Source: Lutraria lutraria
Taxonomy: Eukaryota > Mollusca > Bivalvia > Venerida > Mactridae
Direction of reading: 5' to 3'
Length of the DNA: 64,000 nt
Assembly (NCBI GenBank): GCA_964023205.1
Contig: OZ026844.1
Coordinates: 36,751,326 to 36,815,325 of the forward strand
In this document: piece after piece, positions 13,216 to 24,330 of the stretch
Numbering within the stretch: position 1 is the first letter of the stretch
Layout: every line of letters starts with the position of its first letter
The notes under the pieces: model-generated
The model's input: only the letters and a program-made list of their open reading frames with translations
Told to the model about the DNA's origin: nothing
Database searches by the model: none
Program-made: the position numbers and the translations under genes

Positions 13216-13408
13216 TAGAAACTGAACGATAGTCCTGATTTCCTGATAGACAACACTCGCTCGGTGTGCATGTATTTTGAAGTTGCGGATCAAAGTACTA
13301 TGTAAATGTTTTTTACATCCACCATACAATTGTTAACTAGTTCTCATTCCATGTTGCAGTGCAAGTCTAAGTAGGTTCAGTTTCTATGAGTACTTTCAGT
13401 ACTTTGAT
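13216..13408 (+). mobile_element. Family A element, copy 3 (near full length)
   Basis: The left hairpin is seen as GAAACTGAAC-GATA-GTCCTGATTTCC (right arm mutated). It is followed by the conserved body, including CTCGCTCGGTGTGCATG and ACAATTGTTAACTAGTTC. The right subterminal GTTCAGTTTC and the terminal AGTACT-TTC-AGTACT hairpin with TTTGAT are intact. Confidence 0.85.
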
Positions 13409-13644
13409 AATGATTAAAATCATAAAGGACAATGGGTCTTGCTTGTGATATAGAAGTGTAGTGTGACCTTCAAGTTACAAGGTACATAAATTAGATGTAT
13501 CCTATGTATGTAATTCTTTGTAATTGCTATAATTTGGATGTTATTAAATATGTAGTATGCTGCTGTGATTGTGGTGTGATAGATAGTTAGATAGATACCT
13601 TATGATTGTTTCCATAATATCGTAAATATGATGCTAATGAATTG

Positions 13645-14075
13645 AGACATCATCTTTGTACTTTAGAGAGAGAGTCTTCAGAGAGAGATTTAGTAACATC
13701 TTTGCCTCAACTTTTAGGCAGCATCTTGTCCTGAAGACATCATGTCTTTGGCTTCTAGATAACATCTTTGTCTTCAAAACAACATCGTTGGCTTAAAGAT
13801 AACATCTTTGGCATATAGGCAACATCTTTGCTACATTGTATAATTATTGTCATTAGGTTAGCATATATTGACATGAAGTAACACTAGTATATTTAAGGTT
13901 ACATTGTCAACAAGATTGTTTAGATGTAATATTTGATTGTTATAGTAGCACTGTTGTCAATGAGAAAACAACATTCAACTTTAGGCAACATCATAATTAT
14001 GATATGTTAAATGAATGTTAGTGCCAATTTAGACCATATCATTTACAATAAGGTAGCATCTTTGTCCATAAGTCA
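13645..14075 (+). repeat. Degenerate minisatellite, AACATCTTTGNCTT units
   Basis: At least eight units of about 20-30 bp built on AACATCTTTG(G/T)CTT run from 13648 to 13832 (for example near 13695, 13762, 13801 and 13821). Outlying units lie near 13987 and 14056. GAGAGAGA stretches lie inside the array. Confidence 0.75.
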
Positions 14076-14079
14076 CATT

Positions 14080-17000
14080 ACTGGTCAATTTGGGACAGTA
14101 GAGTAAAATGATATATAATCAAAGTACTGCAACATGGATTAGGAAATACTTTAACAAATTTTGTGTGACGGATTGTGAAAAACGTAATTTTGTACGCATT
14201 AAACTTCATGTGCGCTATGCGTGGTGACGCCTATGGAAAGCTAAATTATTGTTCAGTTTCCATCAGCAGAAATACTTGTATTAACCCTCTTAAAAACCAA
14301 GACTAACAACATGTATGTATGTGTATGTAACTTGTCAGGACCAAGGAAGGAATGATGTCATGTTCTAGAAGTTTATGTTAAGAAAAATAAACTTCAGGGC
14401 TCTCCAGTGGTAGGGAAAATAAACTACCAGCTGACTAGTGTTTGTACAAGAATTCTCTCTGTCTATGGGCAGTCAGCAGATGTTGTATAACATTATATTA
14501 CTCTTTAATCTGCTTGTTTATTGTCTATTTAAATATTTATATTCTGTCTGACTAAGGGTGTTTGCTCAGGCTCCTGGTAGGTGGAGACAAACAGGACTCT
14601 GCGTCTGGTTTATACATGAAGCTAAAGTTTATATAATATTTAGCCTTGATTTAAACTTTTTATTTTATGAAGAATATCTAATACAAGAGCTTTATGTTAG
14701 TTTGGTTGATATAAAGTTGTATTTTAGTTAAAAAGCTGTCTTTGACATTATGGTCATGTTGCTTGTACTTCTGATGCACGTCTTACATAATTCAATGATA
14801 CAGAACTTACTTGAAACAATTTTTATTTATAATGCAGTGGCTATTGAAAGTTAATATTGGTTACTGAGGAGTATGCATGCAAATTGAAGCTTTCAATTTT
14901 TGACTATAATTATTCCTTGTATCAATTAACATCAAATAGATTTTTCATAAAACCTCTTGAACCAATTGTTCATGGTTCTTTGCAATTTAAACAAATTCTG
15001 CTTTTTGATGGGGAGCATTATAGAAAACTACCTGTTACTTTATATCTTCCCTTCTACATTTGTGTTGGTGTTTTGATTTTATCTGTTTGACCAGCACTGC
15101 TGGGTGTCTGTTTGTTTTGATTTCTGATCACACAGAGTATGGTTGTTCTTTGATGTTCCTGACCTAATGTACTCAGTCTTTGGTCTTTGATAGCATGTAC
15201 CAAGTCTGGTGTTCTCATTTAGTTTGTACTAGTCATATGATAAAATACTTACAGCATGTACTGGTATGTATGTATATGTCCATCAAATTATAATATATTG
15301 CTACCTTTGGCCAAATGTCTTGCATACTTTCTGCCAAACAATTCAATTCAGTGCTGTTGCTTATGGTGATGTCTTCTAGCTGCTGTAAAAGACATTCTAT
15401 GGTGACTATGGTGCCTGTTGCAACATGTTTTGGTCCAAAATACTTAATTTAGCATTCCTTAGGACCATCAGTTGCTGTTATAGGCTCAGAATGGTTAGTT
15501 ATTGTCAAACCTCTGTTCTGTAGACCTCACTGGATGATATTTTAATTTGTTGCATTGTTTGGTGATAATTAATGTTTAACGCAGAAACTTGATCTCTTAA
15601 TTCATGCCTTCTTTATTTACAGTAACTTTTAGTACATTGTATAGGTGCTTTTAAGAAAATTCAAACTTCTGCATCAAATATGTCTTCTCATTTTTCCCAC
15701 CCCTTTGCCATTATCAATAAGATACAAAATACGTAAATCCTGACACTGACAGGAATCATCCTGTATACTATACCGGGTACATTTCTTTGAAATTTTTAAG
15801 ATAACTTTGCTGATTATCTCACAAAAATTTGTATCTCAGACCATTTTAATCGTTTCTTGGATATTTTTCAAATATTCCAGTAACCAAGAAAAAAGAAAGT
15901 TTTTTGTTTCACTTGCTTAGACAAAGTTTTCATTTTCTAGATTTTATATTCACCTGATTTTTGTTTTCAGGATAACTGGAATATTTATACCTGTGTTAGT
16001 GATATACTGTTAATGTTATATATTAAACTTAATTTACTTTTAAGTGCAGTCAACTGCAGTTGTGATGTGATTTTATGGAGGTTTAATTGGGTTTAATTTG
16101 TAGGACAAGTGCTCCCTGCAAAGTGGCAAATAACTGATGCATTAAGTTGCAATGTATTTTTGTTCACAACTTTGGGATTTACTTGTAATTACAATGGTCA
16201 TACAAACATACACTGGCTGGAATAAATAACAGATTTAGGGGTGAGTTTTATGCCCCTGCTGACAGCTGGTTCCTATCCCAAACACACAATGTGCACTTTT
16301 CCCCTTGGATTATCTTACTATATCTCATAGGGAGGCTGCTATTACTAATGGACCTCAGATATAAGTTTGGCAGATGGATTAAGTTACCTGCGACTAGTGT
16401 ACCATGAATGACAAGCCAACGATTTATACCTTAGGTTTACATTTAGGCAGGATTAAAAATGAAAGTAGAATGACTGTCACTTTTACTGTCTATAATGGAG
16501 TATTTATACACTAGTGTTGTATCGATGTAGCGTATGGTATACCCCTTTGTGATAAATGGACTAGTATTATCAGTTTAGTATCTCGTTAGGATTCAAATTT
16601 CTGGTACCAATAAGTACAATATGTCAGACTAGGGACTGCCTTGGACAGCGGTGAACACTCTCTGTGTTAGGATATAGAAGAAGCAGCTCTTGTTGCATGG
16701 GCTGGATATATTGAACCATTGTTGGCTTGTCTCAGCTAATTGGAGTTTATAGATTTTCCTACAATATGTCACCTAATATGAATAAATCTTGATCATGGAT
16801 AAATAAGTGAATAAATATGGATAGTTTTAGCATTTAATTGAATCTTGGTGTAATTATTATACAATTTCACATTAAGGTCACTGATTTTGATGGAAGACCA
16901 TAATGAGGAGACGGACTAATCAATATTACTGAATTTAGTGTGGTTCAAAGTGGTTCAATACTAAAAGTGATGTGGACTGTACTGAGTAGACTTTCAGATG

Positions 17001-17720
17001 TCATAACACAACATTTATAATAAGAATTATGATTTAATACAAAGAGAATGGTGGTACTATTATTACTGATTACAGTATTAAATACAGGATATTATATGAT
17101 TACAACTTAGGATATCATAGATTAAGGAACTTTAGTTCTTGTGGTTGCAGGTAGATTATTGTCGGATTAACATTATTTAGAGTACAGAACGTTTAACACT
17201 CGAGTGGATTAAGATGTACATCTGTATAACTGGGTAATTATTTTCATAACTAACATTGCATAACATAAAGAAATATTATTCTGCCAGGTATTTCACCCGT
17301 ATCTTTTATTTTATTTATGCGTAAAAACCAAACAACTCTGCAGGTGCTTGATTGCTGGTAATACACTTGTCAGCTGTTTTATCAGTGCTCTGATTTCTTG
17401 GCTAACAAAGGTCACTCACTCTTTATTCAGTTGAAAGTAAAAATGAAAATAAAGTATTTGACTTCAAATATTTAGATTTGGTATAATATGAACTTCCAAA
17501 CTTTGCTATTCAAGTGAGGGAGTTTAACACACATAAGTTTGGTACTACATTGTTGGTACCAGTGTTTGTTGATGTAGCCTTTTTTGCATTCTTTTTCAAT
17601 TTGTTCCTTTGATTGGTTCTAATTAGAGCACCTGTTTCTTTGATGTATACTGCAGTACCATCCATGTTGGTTACTAAATTGGTATTGACTGCTAAATGCT
17701 ATATGTATATTTGTGTGATA
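14080..17720 (+). other. Intron-like sequence, no gene seen
   Basis: The best frame, 14857-15090 (77 codons, +), has no recognisable motif, no good flanking splice sites and normal AT-rich composition. No repeat shared with other parts of the window was spotted. Confidence 0.45.
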
Positions 17721-17724
17721 TGTG

Positions 17725-17985
17725 TAATGATGAATGAGTCATGAATTATGATGTTGATCATAAGATGATGTTGATGATGATGTTGCTGTCAGTGTTTAAT
17801 TGCGATATTGATCATGATGGTGATGGTTACAGTGGAAGTTATGGTTTTGGAAACATGTTAATGATGATGATGATGTCAGTGTTGTTGTGGCAATGATGAT
17901 TGTGATGGTAGTGCTGGCCACGGTTTTGGAAAGAATTGCTGCTTCTACTGCTGCAGCTGCAGCTGCTGCTGATGATGATGGCAAT
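17725..17985 (+). repeat. GAT/GTT and GCT microsatellite cluster
   Basis: Interrupted (GATGATGTT)n and (GAT)n tracts surround a GCAGCTGCAGCTGCTGCT tract at 17950-17970. The frames on both strands (17796-17984 - and 17887-18150 +) are open because of the triplet repeats and give poly-Ala, Ser and Thr strings. They should not be annotated as proteins. Confidence 0.85.
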
Positions 17986-17989
17986 AGTT

Positions 17990-19470
17990 GTTGTCAAATT
18001 TTTGTTTCAATCTTAATATGTTTTGCATCAGGTCAGGTTGAACACAGACTTCTTGAGCAATTATTATTATGTCTAATTAATTTATTATTGTTCCCAGTCG
18101 TTTTACTATCAATAAAGTGTTGTGGAATGTTATTATTGTTTCAGTATTAAATTGATTCATTTATGATTGAATAAATCCAATCCTGGATGTATAGTTTATA
18201 GTTAAGATTGTCTATCTCACTCTATAAGTTCATGGATTAAATATTTGATAAATTTCAATGATCATCCTACTTAATGTTTAATGGCCATGAAAAGTTTGAA
18301 AAATCTTGAGATGCACTGTAACTTTTTCTTTTAAAAAATGATACAGAATTTTTAAGCCGTGATAGTTTATTTAGAAGTATTACAAATTTGTTTATACTAT
18401 ATGGTGGATAAATGCCAAAATTTTATGATTTTGCACCAAGTGTCATAGAGTTCAAATATATTTTTTAATCGAGGAAAATATACTATTGTACCACATCGGA
18501 TATTGATGTCTCTGCGTCATATGTTTTTTTATTAAGTTGAATTATTATACAATAAATAACTTGAATAATGTTTTTTTTTGCCGAGTAATGTATTCACAAT
18601 ATTTGAGAATTTAGATTTATGTAAAAGTCCTCTATGTTTGGTTTCACTTTTCACGGTAGTTTGAATTAGATTTATTTTCTGTAGTCTTTATTCATTATTG
18701 GCTCATTTAATGATGATGATGAATTTGTAGATTTTGGGGTTTTAACAGAATATTGCATGTTTGTAGATTAGTGTAATTTTATAAAGTTTGAATAAATTGG
18801 TTGAACATGTAAATATTATGAAAATGCAAGTCCCTGAAAGGCTGATAATGAATTATTTGACCAAAATAATCAATATTTCTTTTTTGGATAAAACAGTGTA
18901 CTTTCTGTAACTGAATATCTTTTTTAATTGAACTTTGGATAGAAGAAAATTATAGTCCTATTAAATTTATTTATAAATTATCTACATAAAGTTACAATTA
19001 TTATATGCTGAAAACAGGTGCTTGGTACAGACATATTTATAGACATCATGGTGTTTAATCATTTATTGTAATATCAAACTCCATGGTTCCTGCAAGATCA
19101 TGCAGAAAGATTTTGGTCTTGAACCTGTAACCACACAGTCCTTGAACATGCCAGATGCCACAGCACCTGGTTTTGGTCTGACCTTGCAACAACACAGTTT
19201 GCTGGACCATAAACTTACAAGAAGAAATGTAAAGAATTGTATTATAACCATTATGGTGTTTGTACAGTTACTATAAGGAAAACAATGATTGGCTTTATGA
19301 TTAGTTATCAGGAATGAATATCTTATAGATTGTATTAGGTAGACTTACTGATTAACTCTTGATATTAAGATTATATACAGCTTAGGAACTTTCAACTTAA
19401 AACTTCAATTATTTTAATCACCTGTACAATGTCACCTTGCCATTAGGTGAAGTTACTATAGATGTGACTG
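17990..19470 (+). other. Intron-like sequence, no gene seen
   Basis: This is AT-rich DNA between the microsatellite cluster and the long inverted-repeat element. The 62-codon - strand frame at 19063-19251 shows no domain. Confidence 0.45.
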
Positions 19471-19473
19471 TGT

Positions 19474-20041
19474 CACTGTGTGGTAGCACTGTACGCAAAA
19501 AATCAACGGTGTTTACAAGATGGCGGACGGATAAATGTTGTGAGGTAGGTGTCGTTTGTTTTTGGTTCAAACTTTTTAAATACGGCGTCCTCTACACAAT
19601 AGTATACATCCAATGAAAGAACTTTAAAACGGCAATCGACGGCTAATAATCGTTTTTTATCAAACCACGCCGTTTTCACAAAATCAGTGTCTGAACATCT
19701 CGTGTTGAGTTTTTTGAAAAACGAAGCGAGGAAACTGAACAAAACCGACGATTATTCAGTTAAAATGAATGAATCGACAAAAATACTTGTCCACGTGTAT
19801 GGAGAATGTAAAGCTCCTCACGTATATCCATTATTTCCTCATCAAAATCCCTTGTAGTAGATGTTTTAAAGCTTTTAAATTTTACATACTGTACGCCACG
19901 GTGCTAAGTGTAAACAATGTACTGTACGCAACGGAGAAAACAATTTCTGTACGCAACGGAGCAACAATTTTAGTCAAAAATCTGTACGCAACGGAGCAGT
20001 CAATGAATAGCTTGTTTCTGTGTGTTTAAAAACATGTCTTC
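19474..20041 (+). repeat. Left terminal inverted repeat of the long-TIR element
   Basis: The arm is CpG-richer than its surroundings. It contains a subterminal motif array, CTGTACG(C)(A/C)ACGG(A/T)G, at 19889, 19922, 19947 and 19982, plus a terminal CTGTACGCAA at 19489. Such arrays often are transposase-binding sites. Frames at 19503-19742 (-, 79 codons) and 19769-20029 (+, 86 codons) lie in the arm. They are repeated in the other arm with only one and three residue differences, which follows from the arms being near identical rather than from protein selection. Confidence 0.85.
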
Positions 20042-20239
20042 TATACATTGTTATAGAAGAATGCTCGCACAAACATCAATAACGATACCAGTTTTGGCTC
20101 AGTAGTATCTATTGACATTTATTCATGAATTTACTAAGTGAATGGCTTTTTGTCGATTACGATTTCAGAATTAGTTGTCCATAACAATTCGGCTAAATTT
20201 GTATTTGTCAATTCAACATTGCCATTGTAAATTAGGTTA

Positions 20240-20335
20240 AATAAGTCTTCTTCGCTGGTCGAGCAGTCTACTAGCAATGACTTTAAACGGATGTCGGATG
20301 GTGATAGGTAGGTTCGAATCTCAGGTGCTGCGTGT
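20240..20335 (+). other. tRNA-like sequence (possible SINE head or pseudo-tRNA)
   Basis: TGGTCGAGCAGTCTACTAGC resembles the A-box region of Leu/Ser-type tRNAs and GGTTCGAATCTC is a good B box about 55 nt later. The T-stem is mispaired, and no SINE body of family S1 or S2 follows. It is therefore a relic or an unknown SINE head inside the long-TIR element, not a functional tRNA gene. Confidence 0.35.
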
Positions 20336-20478
20336 ATTTTTCTAAATTAAAATGATATTTTAAAGATATACGGAGCAAAGACAAGATATTAGCATAGGTT
20401 TTCCGCTGAATACTGTTTATGTTTTTCATTAGTTATTTTCTTATAGTTTCTGAAATTTGATAAAATCTAACGTAAGAA

Positions 20479-21357
20479 AACAAGAGGGCCACATTGGCCC
20501 TTTATCGCTCACCTGAGAACCAAGGCCAATAATCAATGACCAGGTAATATAGTTTCCATCTCGTAAAACTCATTTTTACGTAGATTTTGAGATCAAAACC
20601 AACAATGAAGGTATAATACTGTTAAACAAGCTAAAACGTAGCAAATTTTCTAATCCAAGGGTCCATAACTCTTGAAGTTGTGGTACGATTCCGCCCATAA
20701 CTTAACATATCCAAAACCATAAGGTCATACACATTCATTGTAAATATGATTAGGATCGGTGAATAAATGAAGGAGCTAGAGTGTAAACAAGCTAAAATAT
20801 AGCAAATTTGCTAAGTCAAGGGCCTATAACTCTTGAAGATGTAGTCCGATTCCGCCCATAATCAAATTTTTTCAAGATCTCTTGGTTATACACATTTACT
20901 GAAAATATTATTAGGATCGGTGAATAAATGTAGGTGCTAGAGTGTAAACAAGCTAAAATATAGCAAATTTTCAAAGTCAAGGGCCCATAACTCTTGCAGT
21001 TCTGGTCCGATATTGCCCATAATCGAACTTGTCCAAGATCTTTTAGTTATACACATTTACTGAAAATATGATACGGATTGGGGAATAAACGAAGGCACTA
21101 GAGTGTAAACAAGCTAAATATAGCAAATTTTGTAATTCAAGGGCCCATAACTCTAGAAGTTATAATCAGATTTTGCCCATAATCGAACTTAGCCGAGACA
21201 TTGTGGCCATATACATTGTGAGCAAGTTTAATCAAGATTGGTAAAGAGTTGCGGTTGCTAGAGTGTAAATAAACTAATTGTGGACGGACGACGGACGACG
21301 GACGCCGGACATTCACCGATCCTAAAAGCTCACCTGATGAATCAGGTGAGCTAAAAA
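20479..21357 (-). mobile_element. Helentron-like element P with 161-bp tandem core (pearl-type)
   Basis: Read on the - strand, the left end is a perfect hairpin (AGCTCACCTGA arms at 21327-21337 and 21342-21352, 4-nt loop). Then come a GACGGACGACGG tract and the core. An inverted arm copy (GCTCACCTGA on the + strand, 20507-20516) and a terminal hairpin GGGCCA-CAT-TGGCCC (20486-20500) next to CTTGTT close the element. The layout matches families A and B here and resembles the bivalve pearl/HINE rolling-circle elements with tandem cores. No Rep/helicase is encoded. It is nested inside the long-TIR element and therefore younger than that insertion, or was carried with it. Confidence 0.75.
20624..21266 (-). 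repeat. Four tandem units of 161 bp in element P
   Basis: AAACAAGCTAAA starts units at 20624, 20785, 20946 and 21107, and the degenerate next start AAATAAACTAA is at 21267. The period is therefore 161, 161, 161 and 160 bp. Shared landmarks are CAAGGGCCCATAACTCT, CCGATTCCGCCCATAA, TTATACACATTTACTG and GATTAGGATCGGTGAAT. Confidence 0.9.
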
Positions 21358-21569
21358 ACTAACTTATGACCTAACGAGGTCTATGATATTCACTGTAAAA
21401 AAGGAATGTTTATTTGCCCCTTGACGTCAGAAACGTCAATTGACCAAATGACATCAAAATCATGAAAATTGCTTATCCGCTCATTATAATTATCATAGTT
21501 TAATCAATTCACTTTTTTAGCATGTAAGAATGAAAAAAATATCTCATTTTGTCCAGCATTGTAGTAACA

Positions 21570-21668
21570 TAATGCACGTTTTATCGTTCGAAAGTTTGTA
21601 ATTATTCACTCAGGCTTGCCTGCGTTAGTAATCATATTACTGCGCTTTCGAACCCGAAGCGTGCATTC
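21570..21668. repeat. Imperfect inverted repeat inside the long-TIR element
   Basis: ATGCACG then GTTCGAAAG (21573-21594) mirrors CTTTCGAAC then CGTGCAT (21645-21666), around a 50-nt loop. A second small palindrome, TTGACGT-CAGAA-ACGTCAA, lies at 21421-21439. This could be another small nested MITE or part of the element's own interior. Confidence 0.6.
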
Positions 21669-21700
21669 TTCTTAACAATGCACTTTAAATTGAAATCAAA

Positions 21701-22268
21701 GAAGACACGTTTTTAAACACACAGAAACAAGCTATTCATTGACTGCTCCGTTGCGTACAGATTTTTGACTAAAATTGTTTCTCCGTTGCGTACAGAAATT
21801 GTTTTCTCCGTTGCGTACAGTACAATGTTTACACTTAACACCGTGGCGTACAGTATGTAAAATTTAAAAGCTTTAAAACATCTACTACAAGGGATTTTGA
21901 TAAGGAAACAATGGATATACGTGAGGAGCTTTACATTCTCCATACACGTGGACAAGTATTTTTGTCGATTCATTCATTTTAACTGAATAATCGTCGGTTT
22001 TGTTCAGTTTCCTCGCTTCGTTTTTCAAACAACTCAACACGAGATGTTCAGACACTGATTTTGTGAAAACGGCGTGGTTTGATAAAAAACGATTATTAGC
22101 CGTCGATTGCCGTTTTAAAGTTCTTTCATTGGATGTATACTATTGTGTAGAGGACGCCGTATTTAAAAAGTTTGAACCAAAAACAAACGACACCTACCTC
22201 ACAACATTTATCCGTCCGCCATCTTGTAAACACCGTTGATTTCTTGCGTACAGTGCTACCACACAGTG
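21701..22268 (-). repeat. Right terminal inverted repeat of the long-TIR element
   Basis: This is the mirror copy of the left arm, including the four CTGTACGCAACGGAG-type motifs (between about 21746 and 21853) and the two small frames at 21713-21973 (-) and 22000-22239 (+). The few differences from the left arm indicate recent insertion or gene conversion between the arms. Confidence 0.85.
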
Positions 22269-22274
22269 TGTGTA

Positions 22275-24140
22275 CCTGTACCAATAGTTGAAAATTAATA
22301 TACCTGTTCATTTATCTGTTATTTACAGTCCATTTGACATCTAGAGTCATTTTCAGGACTGTCTCAGAGAGAGGGAAGATAAAATACAGGAGAACCAGGC
22401 ATTAATGTATCCATTTTTTTTTTATAATGTATACCTGTAAAATGTATACCTGTAAAATGATACACATTGCTTTTCCTGTGATTTCTAGACACAGGACGAA
22501 TGACTCAGTAGCTGAAATGGGGACTGAAATATACATGAAATATTGAAAATAGGTCAAATAATAAATGGTCATTTAAACCAGGTGATCTATAAGACTCTAC
22601 ATATTGAAGTGGTTCCTATAATTAAGGTGTTTCTGTATTATTCTATGGTATGTTTTAGAAACAAGTTGTTGGCTGGGTCTTATATAATTCTGACTGTTGA
22701 TTTATTATGGTTTCACTCTATTTTTTGTGTAAATTTATCATGCAAAATAAATAGCACACATTGCTTACTACAACATATTATGAAGATAATTATGTATGGA
22801 GAAAGCACCTGTTATGTTACAACTTTAAGTTACTTTTTTCCAATTATGAAGTAATTATTGTGCAAAAAATCAGTACAACTAAGGTGTGTGTATTACTGTG
22901 TTAATTACTGGCTTGTCAATACCTCAGATTACTTGCTTTGTTCAATAGACTTATTTAACTTGTTTGTTTTGTCAGAAGAATATATTATTCCAGCAAGAAG
23001 GAGCCAAAGTAATCATGCTATAGTTACCTAATTATACTTCCTTGGTTCTTGTACTGTTTGCACTTAGAATTATAGGTTTAATGACTATAAGCTTATTTCT
23101 TATATATCTTAATTATTCATTATATTGTGCAACCTCCCCAGAGCGACCCTCTCTTGTGCAACAACCTCCCTTCAACAACAACATGATTTTTTCCCATTAC
23201 ACGATTGAACTATAAATTTAACAGCAAAACCTCTCAGCAACAACATACTTTTGCTACTCCCAAAGGGTGTTGCTTTGGAGAGGTTGTACTGTTTTATAGT
23301 TAGCAAGAATTCTTGGAGAGTATTGATTGATACATATGGTACAACTATTATGATTGATTGACTATTTTTATGACAATTGTAAGTGTTCATGTTTGGAAAC
23401 CATATGTTTTATAACATAACACCTAATGTCAAAAAGCCATCCAGGTAAGTTTACTGTGAGGATCAGATATTTAAATAATACAATTATGAATAGACTTCCA
23501 ACAATACAGGAAACCTTTCATGTTTGCCAATAATTTACAGATGATAAACTTGCACCGTTTTGCTTTAATTGTTAAATAAATTAATACAAAGATTGAGGTT
23601 GTTTCAGCCTGGACTGTTTCCATGTTACAGAAATCAGTGAATGTTGCCGTTGCCTTATTTCTCTGTCCTAATGATTGATTACATAAGCTGAACATCATCT
23701 CAAAGTTTGTTGATTGACTCAGCAAGGCTTGTAGTTACAGATAGTTTCACATTGTACACAGATAGCATCTTCTGCAGCTAAAGATTTAATCTTTCTTGTG
23801 AATTTATGCAGTCGTTAATGTAATGTTTAAACTTGAAATTATTCGTAAGACGATCATAGACAAATGGGTGTTTCTGCAGGATTACTCATTTATAAGAATT
23901 AAATGATTTATCATGAACAAGATTTAATGTGGGATTCTTCTAATGAATTGCTTTGAAATATAGAAAGTTAAGGGCATAATATAAACAAAGTTCTTATTTT
24001 ATCTTTTAATTGCATTAATTTATTCACTAATTTGTATCTTATAAATATTATATACAATTATAAGTACACTATTCTATAGTATATGGCATTCATCCATTGA
24101 TTAGATTTATTAGGCTCTTAAAAATGAAAATTCTATTTTC
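22275..24140 (+). other. Intron-like sequence, no gene seen
   Basis: ATGTATACCTGTAAA occurs twice in tandem near 22428-22460. A lone consensus donor CCAG|GTAAGTTT lies at 23445 without a polypyrimidine tract. Frames at 22543-22854 (+), 23172-23390 (-) and 23471-23725 (-) show no domain. Confidence 0.45.
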
Positions 24141-24330
24141 TTGGAAACTGAATGTCATCATAGCTGTCACTCTCTCAGTGTGCATAAATTTTCATGCAGA
24201 CCATTGTACTACGTTTTTCTACATCCGCCATGCATTTGTTAAACCCATTCCATGTTCCCTGTTCCCATTCCATGTTGCAGCGCAAGTCTATGTAAGTCCT
24301 GTTTCCATGAGTGCTTTCAGTACTTTGATT
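24141..24330 (+). mobile_element. Family A element, copy 4
   Basis: This copy is near full length. GGAAACTGAA is at the left (right arm of the hairpin decayed to CATAGCTGTCAC), the body includes TTTTCATGCAGACCATTG and CTACATCCGCCATGC, and AGTGCT-TTC-AGTACT and TTTGATT are at the right. A 15-bp internal duplication, CCCATTCCATGTTCC/CCCATTCCATGTTGC, is present near 24247-24279. The 84-codon frame over it is a shadow of the repeat. Confidence 0.85.

Larger units (their letters stand above)
19474..22268. mobile_element. Long-TIR (foldback-type) DNA element, 2.8 kb
   Basis: The outer boundaries are CACTGTGTGGTAGCACTG at 19474 and its reverse complement ending at 22268. The arms are 568 bp each (19474-20041 and 21701-22268) and nearly identical. 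TGTGT flanks both sides (19469-19473 and 22269-22273), a possible 5-bp target-site duplication, although the region is low complexity. The 1.66-kb interior is not symmetrical and carries a nested P element, so this is not an assembly hairpin. No transposase is present; the element is non-autonomous. Foldback or Mutator-like affiliation is possible, but the superfamily is unassigned. Confidence 0.8.

Noticed and set aside
17796..18150. Ala/Ser/Thr-rich frames on both strands.
   Set aside because: They come from GAT/GCT triplet repeats.
20624..21266. CRISPR-like regular repeats.
   Set aside because: The 161-bp units are contiguous tandem repeats without unique spacers, in an animal genome.
23441..23452. 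A fourth CAG|GTAAGT on the + strand (CCAG|GTAAGTTT).
   Set aside because: The preceding sequence (CTAATGTCAAAAAGCCATC) has no polypyrimidine tract, so it lacks the acceptor half of a ratchet point. It could be a lone donor or chance.
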